Origin: Collimonas sp. OK242
GTDB taxonomy: Bacteria > Pseudomonadota > Gammaproteobacteria > Burkholderiales > Burkholderiaceae_D
DNA: 64,000 bases
Reading direction: 5' to 3'
Assembly (NCBI RefSeq): GCF_900107095.1
Contig: NZ_FNOR01000016.1
Coordinates: 1 to 64,000 of the forward strand
Part shown: one piece after another, positions 53,493-61,112 of the stretch
Position numbering within the stretch: the first letter of the stretch is position 1
How the letters are laid out: every line of letters begins with the position of its first letter
The notes under the pieces: generated by a model
Seen by the model: the letters and a program-made list of their open reading frames with translations, nothing else
Database searches by the model: none
Told to the model about the DNA's origin: nothing
Translations under genes and position numbers: made by a program

Positions 53493-55169
53493 ATGATGAA
53501 CATAAGTCCCCTGGCCGGCAAACCGGCGCCATTGGCATTATTGGTCGATGTGCCCAAGCTGGTCGCAGCGTATTACGCGAATGTCCCGGATCCGGAAATT
53601 CCGGAGCAACGCGTCGTCTTCGGCACTTCGGGGCATCGCGGATCCTCCCTCGCGCATAGCTTTAACGAGGCGCATGTACTGGCCATCACGCAAGCCATTT
53701 GCGCCTGCCGCAGCAAACAGGGCGTCAACGGCCCGCTGTTCCTCGGCATCGATACCCATGCCCTGTCGGTTCCTGCTTGCGCCAGCGCGCTCGAGGTGTT
53801 GGCCGCCAACGGCGTGGATGTGATGCTGGCGGAAGGCGACGAATACACGCCGACACCGGCCATTTCACACGCCATTCTTCGATACAACAAGGGCCGCAGC
53901 AGCGGCCTTGCCGACGGTATCGTGATTACTCCTTCGCATAATCCACCGGAAGACGGCGGCTTCAAGTACAACCCGCCGAATGGCGGCGCCGCCGATACCG
54001 ATGTCACTGGCCGGATCGAGGCGGCAGCCAATGCCTGTCTGAAAAATGCTCTCAAGGATGTCAAAAGAATGCCGCTGGAAAAGGCGCTGCGCCTTGCCAC
54101 CACGCATCGCTACGACTATCTCAACACCTATGTGAACGAGCTCGGCCAGGTGATCGATATGGCGGCCATCCGCGCCGCCGGCATTCATCTCGGCGTCGAT
54201 CCGCTGGGCGGCGCCGGCGCGCATTACTGGGAGCGGATAGGCGAACGCTACGGGTTGAACCTGAGCGTGGTCAGCGACGAAGTCGATCCGACTTTTCGCT
54301 TCATGACGGTGGACTGGGATGGCCGGATTCGCATGGACCCATCGTCGTCCTACGCCATGCAGCGCCTGCTTGGAATGAAGGATCGTTACGATATCGCCTT
54401 TGCCTGCGATACCGATCATGACCGCCACGGCATCGTCACAAAAAGCGCGGGGCTGCTGCCGGCTAACCATTATATGGCGGTTGCCGTCGACTATCTGTTC
54501 CGGCACCGCACCTTATGGTCGAAGGATGCCGGCGTCGGCAAGACGGTTGTCAGTAGCCAGATCATCGATCGCATCAGCGCCAGGCTGAATCGCAAGCTAT
54601 ATGAAGTGCCGGCCGGTTTCAAATGGTTTGCCGGCGGCTTGAGCGACGGTTCGCTCGGTTTTGGCGGCGAAGAGAGCGCCGGCGCCACATTCCTGCGGCT
54701 TGACGGCTCGGTCTGGACCACCGACAAGGATGGCCTGGCGCCAGCCTTGCTGGCGGCGGAGATCACGGCGCGCAGCGGCCGGGATCCGGGCGAGGTTTAC
54801 CGCAAACTGGCGGCTGAGCTGGGGGATCCTGTCAGCACCAGGGTTGAGGCCCGCGCCACGCCGGCACAGAAAAAAATGCTGTCGGCATTATCGCCGCGGC
54901 AAGTGCAGTGCGATGATCTGGCGGGCGAAAAAATTCAACATATCCTTACCACGGCGCCGGGCAACCAGGCTTCCATAGGGGGATTGAAAGTGGTGACGGA
55001 AGGCGGCTGGTTTGCTGCGCGGCCGTCAGGCACGGAGGATATCTACAAGATCTACGCCGAAAGTTTTCACGGCGAGGATCATTTGCAGCGCATCGTGCAA
55101 GAGGCGCAGGCGATTGTCGACGCCGCTCTGGCTGGTAATTCACAATCTTTGGATGTAAGCAAAACATGA
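53493..55169 (+). CDS. pgm: Phosphoglucomutase (alpha-D-glucose phosphate-specific)
   Basis: Interconverts glucose 6-phosphate and glucose 1-phosphate, the entry to UDP-glucose and glucans. The 558-residue product has [11 protein letters not shown] near residue 50, the phosphoserine loop [20 protein letters not shown] (about 140-160), the metal loop [12 protein letters not shown] near 305, and the C-terminal sugar-phosphate motif [16 protein letters not shown]. Two adjacent ATG codons (53493, 53496) are possible. The start lies 55 bases after gnd, and the stop overlaps the next gene by four bases. Confidence 0.96.
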   Translation: MMNISPLAGKPAPLALLVDVPKLVAAYYANVPDPEIPEQRVVFGTSGHRGSSLAHSFNEAHVLAITQAICACRSKQGVNGPLFLGIDTHALSVPACASALEVLAANGVDVMLAEGDEYTPTPAISHAILRYNKGRSSGLADGIVITPSHNPPEDGGFKYNPPNGGAADTDVTGRIEAAANACLKNALKDVKRMPLEKALRLATTHRYDYLNTYVNELGQVIDMAAIRAAGIHLGVDPLGGAGAHYWERIGERYGLNLSVVSDEVDPTFRFMTVDWDGRIRMDPSSSYAMQRLLGMKDRYDIAFACDTDHDRHGIVTKSAGLLPANHYMAVAVDYLFRHRTLWSKDAGVGKTVVSSQIIDRISARLNRKLYEVPAGFKWFAGGLSDGSLGFGGEESAGATFLRLDGSVWTTDKDGLAPALLAAEITARSGRDPGEVYRKLAAELGDPVSTRVEARATPAQKKMLSALSPRQVQCDDLAGEKIQHILTTAPGNQASIGGLKVVTEGGWFAARPSGTEDIYKIYAESFHGEDHLQRIVQEAQAIVDAALAGNSQSLDVSKT

Positions 55170-56476
55170 ACCGCAAAGCGCTGACGACAACGGCCGAACT
55201 GGACATGTTGCAGCGCGAATCATTCAGCTATTTCATGCACGAGACCAATCTGGAAAACGGTCTGGTGATCGACAAGACGGCACTTGACTGGCCTGCCAGC
55301 ATTGCCGCCGTGGGTCTGGCGCTGGCGGCGTATCCGGTGGCGATAGAACGCGGCTTCATCAAGCGTACGGAGGCAGTCAATCGGGTATTGAGGACTTTGC
55401 GATTTTTCTGGAACAGCTCGCAAGGAACGGACCCGGACGCCACCGGCTATCGTGGTTTCTACTATCATTTCCTGGATATGAAAACCGGCCGTCGGGCCTG
55501 GCAATGCGAACTGTCGACGATCGATACTACTTTTTTCGTGGCCGGAGCTTTGACGGCAGGCAGCTATTTCGACGACCCGCTTAGTGCTGACGAGGCAGAA
55601 ATCCGCAGGCTGGCCGAAGCGCTCTATCTGCGTGTCGACTGGCCATGGGCGCAGAATGGCGGCGCGGCGGTATCTATGGGATGGAAGCCGGAATCCGGGT
55701 TTCTGCCTGACCGCTGGGACGGCTACGACGAGGCGCTGCTGTTGTACATCCTCGGACTGGGTTCGCCGTCGCATCCTTTGCCTGCCGATAGTTACTGCGA
55801 TTGGACGTCGGCCTATCAGTGGCAGCGTAGCTACGGCTACGATTATTTCTATTCAGGGTCCATGTTCACGCATCAGCTGTCGCACATCTGGGTGGATTTT
55901 CGCGGCATACAGGACGATCCCATGCGCGGCAAAGGCATCGACTATTTCGAAAACAGCCGCCGCGCCACGCTGGTCCAACAGCAATATGCGATTGCCAATC
56001 CCGGTGGCTTCGCCGGTTATGGCGAGTATTGCTGGGGCATTACCGCCAGCGACGGCCCTGGCCCGGCGACGCTCAAGGTAAAAGGCGTCAAACGTGATTT
56101 CTTTGATTATGTGGCGCGCGGCGTACCGTACGGTCCTGACGACGGCACCATTGCGCCTTGGGTAGTGGTGGCTTCGCTCCCATTTGCGCCAGAAATCGTG
56201 TTGCCGACCATCGATTATTTTGTGCATCAGGTCGGCCTGAAAAGCGGCAACCCTTATGGTTTCAAGGCGACATTCAATCCGAGCTTTCCATGTAACTGCG
56301 CCAACCCTTACGGTTGGGTATCGCCCTGGCATTTCGGCATCGACCAGGGACCGATCATTCTGATGATCGAAAACTATCGCAACGAAATGTTATGGCGCCT
56401 GATGCGGAATTGCCCCTATATCAGAAACGGTTTGCAGCGTGCCGGTTTCTGCGGCGGCTGGTTAGGAACGCAATAG
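55166..56476 (+). CDS. Glycoamylase-like glycoside hydrolase (PF10091; related to GH144 endo-beta-1,2-glucanases)
   Basis: 436 residues with the (alpha/alpha)6-barrel family features [57 protein letters not shown] and [20 protein letters not shown], then [33 protein letters not shown] and [20 protein letters not shown]. Members studied in other bacteria (GH144) cut beta-1,2-glucans, and the cyclising domain of NdvB is related. No signal peptide is visible, so action in the cytoplasm is predicted. It is coupled to pgm (ATGA overlap). The activity is inferred from family and from ndvB nearby. Confidence 0.87.
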   Translation: MNRKALTTTAELDMLQRESFSYFMHETNLENGLVIDKTALDWPASIAAVGLALAAYPVAIERGFIKRTEAVNRVLRTLRFFWNSSQGTDPDATGYRGFYYHFLDMKTGRRAWQCELSTIDTTFFVAGALTAGSYFDDPLSADEAEIRRLAEALYLRVDWPWAQNGGAAVSMGWKPESGFLPDRWDGYDEALLLYILGLGSPSHPLPADSYCDWTSAYQWQRSYGYDYFYSGSMFTHQLSHIWVDFRGIQDDPMRGKGIDYFENSRRATLVQQQYAIANPGGFAGYGEYCWGITASDGPGPATLKVKGVKRDFFDYVARGVPYGPDDGTIAPWVVVASLPFAPEIVLPTIDYFVHQVGLKSGNPYGFKATFNPSFPCNCANPYGWVSPWHFGIDQGPIILMIENYRNEMLWRLMRNCPYIRNGLQRAGFCGGWLGTQ

Positions 56477-56886
56477 GGCCAAAGCACCGGTGAGAAGATC
56501 TGAGGATCGTCTGCGGTAATCCAACCCAACGCATGATCAAAGGACGATGGCATTCTTTGCGGCAGGTGTAATGTAACTGGCAGTGGTACAGGAATGTACG
56601 AATTTGAAGGGGGTGGTGCTGGTATGTTTCCCGACCGCCAGCCCCGGTAGTCCGATATTTACACTTACGTCTCCCGATGAAATTGTGTGTAACGCAATCT
56701 CGTCTTCAAAGCAGGCGTAGCGTACTTATCGCTAAGCTTAAACCGCCAGGTTTCGGAATCCGGGCAGGGAAGATGGGATAACTGTAGCCAACTGCCCGGC
56801 ATTTATCTGTTCGCTAAGCCACATAGAAAAGTTTATTTTTTATGGGGCGACGGCAGGCTAAAACCAATCGGCCAAATTTGCCGGCT
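56477..56886. other. Gene-free stretch after the glycoamylase gene
   Basis: About 410 bases between two convergent genes. I see no open frame with family similarity, no strong terminator and no long repeat. Confidence 0.5.
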
Positions 56887-57504
56887 TCAGGATTTTGCGC
56901 GATACAAGGCGAGTTCTTCGGCCAGCGCCTTGGCTATGCTGGGGCGTTGCAGCTGCCGATCATAATAGGCTTTGAGCTGAGGCCATTGCGCCAGATCGAT
57001 GCCGCAATACGGCGCCCAGTTAAGTACGGTGACCAGATAGGCGTCGGCAACGCTGAAGCGGTCGAGCAGAAATTCGTGCGCAATGAAATGTTCCTGCAGA
57101 TGGCCGAGACGCAAGGCCGCGTGCTCGCGTGCGTAGATCTTTACCGGCTCGGATGCGTGCGGGTCGAGCAGCGGGACGAACAAGGCTTTGTGCAGTTCGG
57201 TGCTGATGAACCCTAGCCATTGTTGCATCTTGGCCCGTTGCAGCCGGTCCGACGGCGTCAGTTGCGCTTCAGGGAAAAGTTCGGCGACATAGGGCAGGAT
57301 GGCGGTGTTTTCGCTCAACAGCGTGCCATCGCCGGTACGCAATACAGGCACTTGTCCGAGTGCGTTGATGGCGTAAAAATCGGCGCCGTCCTGTAACTGC
57401 TTTAGCTTCGTATCGACCTGGATATAGTCGACTTTCGCATCTGCCTCGTAGAAGGCAATCCGGGTTGCCATTGAGCAGGCAAGTGGGGAAAAGTACAGGT
57501 TCAT
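56887..57504 (-). CDS. Glutathione S-transferase
   Basis: 205 residues. The N-terminal thioredoxin-like domain has YFSPLACSMATRIAFYEA (the Ser/Cys near residue 9-10 faces glutathione in the beta class), the cis-Pro segment NALGQVPVLRTGDG and the glutathione-binding LLSENTAILPYVAELFP. The C-terminal helical domain contains FSVADAYLVTVLNWA with the conserved N-cap Asp. It fits the beta/GstA-like class acting in detoxification. It is divergent from a TetR gene, with a symmetrical site between them. Confidence 0.93.
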   Translation of the reverse strand: MNLYFSPLACSMATRIAFYEADAKVDYIQVDTKLKQLQDGADFYAINALGQVPVLRTGDGTLLSENTAILPYVAELFPEAQLTPSDRLQRAKMQQWLGFISTELHKALFVPLLDPHASEPVKIYAREHAALRLGHLQEHFIAHEFLLDRFSVADAYLVTVLNWAPYCGIDLAQWPQLKAYYDRQLQRPSIAKALAEELALYRAKS

Positions 57505-57530
57505 CTGAAATCTCCTTTTGAGGGTATTTA

Positions 57531-57552
57531 TTTTGTACTATAATGTACAAAA
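57531..57552. promoter_or_regulatory. Operator between the GST and TetR genes
   Basis: TTTTGTAC-TATAAT-GTACAAAA, a perfect 8-bp inverted repeat whose centre TATAAT equals a -10 box. It lies in the 75-base divergent gap, about 26 bases before each start. A repressor bound here would block both promoters. Assignment to the TetR at 57580 is inferred from position. Confidence 0.75.
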
Positions 57553-57579
57553 ATACCTTGGTCAACATTTTTATACCGT

Positions 57580-58212
57580 ATGGAACAAAAAGAAAACAAG
57601 CGCGCCCGCGGCCGGCCGCGCGCCTACGATCCTGAACAGGCCTTCAACAGCGCGCGCGATGTGTTCTGGCATGCCGGCTATGGCGGCAGTTCGCTGGACG
57701 ACTTGAGCGTCGCCACCGGCATGAACCGGCCGAGCTTATACGCCGCGTTCGGCGACAAGCACGCGCTTTATTTGCAGACCTTGGATCGTTACGTCGAGAC
57801 CAGCCGGCGCAGGATGGACCACGCCTTGGCCGCCGACCTGCCCTTGGCGCAAGCTTTGCGCCAGATCTACGACCTGGCGCTGGCGATGTATCTGCCGGCC
57901 GGCAGCGAGGCGCGCGGTTGTCTGCTGATCGGCACCGCGGCGACGCAAGCTGTGACGGATGCCGAAGTACGTGAGCGCCTGGGGAATGGCTTGCGCAGTT
58001 TTGACGATGCCTTTGAGATACGCTTGCGGCGGGCGCAAGAGCAGGGGGAACTCGATGCCGATGCTGAGCCGGCGCTGCTGGCGAAGCTGGCATCGGCTGT
58101 CTTGCATACCTTGGCGCTGCGCTCGCGTGCAGGCGATGCGCGTGCCTCGCTGGAGGCGACTGCCGACGCCGGGATCAAACTGATTTGCGGCAAGGCCACT
58201 AAAAGACGCTAG
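57580..58212 (+). CDS. TetR-family regulator, probably of the GST gene
   Basis: 210 residues. After a basic start (KENKRARGRPRAYDPEQAF) comes the helix-turn-helix SLDDLSVATGMNRPSLYAAFGDKHALY, typical of the TetR branch with RGRP at the N-terminus (AcrR/YxaF-like). The C-terminal domain has EARGCLLIGTAATQAVTDAEV, seen in regulators of redox or quinone-responsive genes. It is divergent from the GST gene and overlooks the symmetrical site at 57531. Confidence 0.92.
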   Translation: MEQKENKRARGRPRAYDPEQAFNSARDVFWHAGYGGSSLDDLSVATGMNRPSLYAAFGDKHALYLQTLDRYVETSRRRMDHALAADLPLAQALRQIYDLALAMYLPAGSEARGCLLIGTAATQAVTDAEVRERLGNGLRSFDDAFEIRLRRAQEQGELDADAEPALLAKLASAVLHTLALRSRAGDARASLEATADAGIKLICGKATKRR

Positions 58213-58328
58213 CTCTCACTTACGTTTCAACGTTGTCAGGGTACGTTACACCCGCATCAAAAACCACTTGCAATTTCATCCGTATTATCCCAATGCTGCA
58301 TTCTGCTGCTCATGGGGCGGGCTGGGCT

Positions 58329-58595
58329 TAGGGCCTGTTAACATTCAATTTGGGAGTGCGAACGCGCGGCAGGCGTTGCGTGCCTAGGCGCAGCGACGCG
58401 ACGTAGCGGTGCTACGGCAAGGAGTTGCAACAACGGCATGCGACGCCTGCAGCCGTTCCCGGAGGGTTCAAACCAGAACGTGCGCTGGCCGCGTTGCATG
58501 GCTTGCTGGGGCACCAGCCCCAGCCGCGCCACGCGCCTTGCCACCACACGTTCTGGTTTGAACGCATCTCCCAAATTGAATGTTAACAGGCCCTA
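58329..58595. mobile_element. MITE-like element with 28-bp terminal inverted repeats
   Basis: Perfect 28-base inverted ends lie at 58329-58356 (TAGGGCCTGTTAACATTCAA and on) and 58568-58595. The outermost TA may be a target duplication, leaving an element of 263 bases beginning GGGCC. Inside are more hairpins: a 16-base pair at 58369-58384/58435-58450 (two mismatches), CGTAGC-GGT-GCTACG at 58402, a perfect 17-base pair at 58466-58482/58547-58563, and CTGGGGC-ACCA-GCCCCAG at 58506. No transposase is encoded. Confidence 0.85.
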
Positions 58596-58746
58596 GTGCA
58601 AACATCATCAATGACGACTGGCTATCCATCGCGCCGAGTTCGCCGACTACGTCTTCATTTTGTCGCACACCGTGGAAAACGCCATGGCATGAATTGCCGG
58701 CGCAAAAAGACGCGCATGTAGCGAGACTCTTGAATTGTCGTCTTGA

Positions 58747-58833
58747 GCTATCGATATGTGAGGAGATTCTAGCCGTCCAGTGCTATCTGCAAAGTGACGA
58801 GGCTATTGACGAATCTACTCACATATCGATAGC
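58747..58833. repeat. Long hairpin with 23-base arms
   Basis: Arms at 58747-58769 and 58811-58833 are complementary with one mismatch; the outer 16 bases (GCTATCGATATGTGAG) match perfectly. The 41-base loop contains a further TAGCC/GGCTA pair. No T run follows, so it is not a standard terminator. Its nature is unknown. Confidence 0.8.
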
Positions 58834-59393
58834 CATGTGGGCATCTGAAACAGATCTTAGCGAGACAATATGACAGGCGTTTGACATAGACGCATAAAAT
58901 GCGGTCTTGCCGAGCGCCCGTTCCTGCCGCTGAGGGAGGCGTTACGGTTCAGTGATTTCAAACTTGTAGCCGACGCCTCCGCCGGGAGCCACTCATCAGG
59001 AGCGGAAATCAGCCATTCCAGACTGAGCGGAGAAATTGCCCGGAGCTGCAGACTCAGCTGCAATCGACCATTGCCAGTACCGAGCTACCCCGGCCAGCAG
59101 CCAGATTGAATGCACTGCTGCTGCCGCCATCGTTGAGATGAGTCAGCGCGCTTTCCAGTTGCCAGCCAGCATCGACACGCTTTGGATGGATTTGTCCTGC
59201 CCGTCCTAGTGGATTCCTCCTGCCTTTTCCCAATCAAAAAAAGGCGCTCGGTCCTATTCAAATAAGGACTCATCGTTCATACCCCCGTTTTTTCTCCCGC
59301 CTATACTCAATTCAACAACACGGCCATTGCCGCTAAGTCGAAATAAGTCGAAACAAGCCGAGTCGATCAAGAAAAATCATTCAGGAGAAACCT
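58834..59393. other. Gene-free stretch before the pilus locus
   Basis: About 560 bases. Short open frames exist on both strands but none resembles a family; one on the minus strand (about 59061-59240) reads AGWQLESALTHLND and could be a decayed remnant. The flp promoter should lie near the right end. Confidence 0.4.
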
Positions 59394-59540
59394 ATGCGAT
59401 TTTCCAAGGATCTGTCGCATATCGCCAGGTATTTCTTGAAGGAAGATACTGGCGTGTCGCTATTAGAGTTTGCGCTGGTAGGTGCGCTTATCGTCGTCGT
59501 TTGTTTGTTGATGGTGCTGGCGCTGGTCAAGGACGCATAA
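59394..59540 (+). CDS. Flp-type pilin, divergent copy (48 aa)
   Basis: A short gene with AGGAG about 8 bases before the ATG. The product MRFSKDLSHIARYFLKEDTG is followed by VSLLEFALVGALIVVVCLLM. Cleavage after Gly would leave a mature pilin with Glu at position 5 and Phe at 6, the Flp signature G-xxxx-E-(Y/F). The tail is very short (LALVKDA). It differs strongly from the two pilins at 63225 and 63497, so it may be a minor or initiating pilin. It is the first gene of the pilus locus. Confidence 0.82.
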   Translation: MRFSKDLSHIARYFLKEDTGVSLLEFALVGALIVVVCLLMVLALVKDA

Positions 59541-59624
59541 GAAATCGCATCGATTACAAGCTGCAACGATTTTCCGGGTAGATGTCTTATCACCGAACAT
59601 TATCACTGAACACAGAGACTGATC

Positions 59625-60209
59625 ATGCATGAATTTTACGCGCTACTTGAACTTCTCGGCATGCTGGTGACGGACCCACGCACATGCGTGCTGTTCATTC
59701 TGCTCATCATTGCCGCAGTAAGTGATTGCCGCAGCTACAAGATACCGAACTGGCTGACCGCGAGCGGCACGCTGTTCGGCCTGATCTACAACACGGCGGC
59801 GGCGGTCTCGCTGCCCGCGGGTTTGTTATGGGCCTTCGAGGGCATGCTGCTGGGCTTTTTCATGATGCTGCCGCTCTATGCAGTCAGTGCGATGGGGGCG
59901 GGGGACGTAAAGCTGATGGCGATGGTCGGTGCGTTCCTCGGTGTTCCATACATCGTTTTTGCAGTCATCGCTACTTTCATCGCAGGCGGCATCGTTGCAT
60001 TGGGATTCGCTTGGTTTAACAAAGCGCTGGGGCGCATTTTAATCAACGTAAAAAATATCGTGCAAACCATGGTGTTCTCCGCAGCAGGAGGCAACAAGCC
60101 GGACGTCAGCATGGAAGCAAGCAAATCGGTAGGGAGAATGCCGTATGGCGTCAGTATTGGCATTGGCACCATTGGCTATGTGGTGGCGAATCAACTGGGT
60201 TATTTGTAG
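59625..60209 (+). CDS. cpaA: Prepilin peptidase CpaA/TadV
   Basis: A 194-residue A24-family aspartic membrane protease that cuts Flp prepilins and TadE/F-like pseudopilins. The two catalytic Asp residues are visible: Asp34 in AVSDCRSYKIPNWLT and Asp94 in GAGDVKLMAMVGAFLG. Five or six membrane helices are predicted. It lacks the N-terminal methylase domain of PilD, as Tad peptidases do. It lies between the first pilin and cpaB. Confidence 0.93.
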   Translation: MHEFYALLELLGMLVTDPRTCVLFILLIIAAVSDCRSYKIPNWLTASGTLFGLIYNTAAAVSLPAGLLWAFEGMLLGFFMMLPLYAVSAMGAGDVKLMAMVGAFLGVPYIVFAVIATFIAGGIVALGFAWFNKALGRILINVKNIVQTMVFSAAGGNKPDVSMEASKSVGRMPYGVSIGIGTIGYVVANQLGYL

Positions 60210-60246
60210 GTGGCACATTAAATTTTAAACCTGACGGGGACCGGAT

Positions 60247-61086
60247 ATGAAAAACATCAAAGCACTTGGATTGCTGCTACTGGCTGCGGTGATCGGTCTC
60301 GGAGCGGCGGTCTATGCTGCGGGATGGGTATCGCAGCAAGGGAGTATCGCATCCAACAAGGTCGTGGTAGCCGTGTCCGATATCGAACTCGGCAGCAAGA
60401 TCAATCCACAAATGCTGTCGACCATTGACTGGCCTAGCGGGTCAGTACCTGCCGGTGCATTCAAGGAAATCAAGGATGTGCAGGATCGGGTGGTGCGAGT
60501 CGGCGTGCTGCGCGGTGAAGCCATTCTCGAAGGCAAGCTGGCGCCGATCGGTACGCAAGGAGGGCTTTCGGCTGTGATTGCAGAGGGCAAGCGAGCCATG
60601 ACTGTGCGCGTCAATGACGTGGTCGGCGTAGCCGGATTCGCACTCCCCGGCAACTATGTCGACGTCGTGGTGAATGCCCAGCAGGACAAGAGCAAAGGCG
60701 AAGAAGGCAAGCAGATAAGCAAGACCGTACTGGAGCATGTACTGGTGCTGGCGGTAGCGCAGGAATCGGGCCGGGACGATACCAAGCCCAAGGTGGTCAG
60801 CGCAGTGACGCTGGAGTTGTCGCTGGGAGACGCGGAGAAACTTGATCTTGCTCGCAGCGTCGGCACATTGTCACTGGTGCTGCGCAACCAGGTGGATCAG
60901 CTGACGGTGGACACCGCAGGCATTACCAAGAACCAGTTATTTGGAGAGCAGGTAGAACCGGTGGCGTTGCCGACCAAGGTAGCGGCTGCCAAGCCCAGGA
61001 TAGCGCACAGCAGGCCAGTGGTAGCGTCAGCCTCGGAATGCGTCGAGGTCATTCAGAATGGCAGCCGGGCACTTAACTGTTTTTAA
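60247..61086 (+). CDS. cpaB: Flp pilus assembly protein CpaB/RcpC
   Basis: 279 residues. An N-terminal membrane anchor (LGLLLLAAVIGLGAAVYAAG) is followed by a SAF domain (VVVAVSDIELGSKINPQMLS, VGVLRGEAILEGKLAP) and the CpaB core (RAMTVRVNDVVGVAGFALPGNYVDVV, ALPT). It sits in the periplasm and is thought to bind peptidoglycan and support the secretin. It lies 26 bases upstream of the secretin gene. The Cys pair near the C-terminus (SASECVEVIQNGSRALNCF) could form a disulfide. Confidence 0.92.
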   Translation: MKNIKALGLLLLAAVIGLGAAVYAAGWVSQQGSIASNKVVVAVSDIELGSKINPQMLSTIDWPSGSVPAGAFKEIKDVQDRVVRVGVLRGEAILEGKLAPIGTQGGLSAVIAEGKRAMTVRVNDVVGVAGFALPGNYVDVVVNAQQDKSKGEEGKQISKTVLEHVLVLAVAQESGRDDTKPKVVSAVTLELSLGDAEKLDLARSVGTLSLVLRNQVDQLTVDTAGITKNQLFGEQVEPVALPTKVAAAKPRIAHSRPVVASASECVEVIQNGSRALNCF

Positions 61087-61112
61087 CTAAAACAATCTAG
61101 GGAGCAGTTCAA

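Noticed and set aside
58580-58873. Small open frame at the right end of the MITE
   Set aside because: It begins in the terminal repeat and crosses the long hairpin; no ribosome site or similarity.
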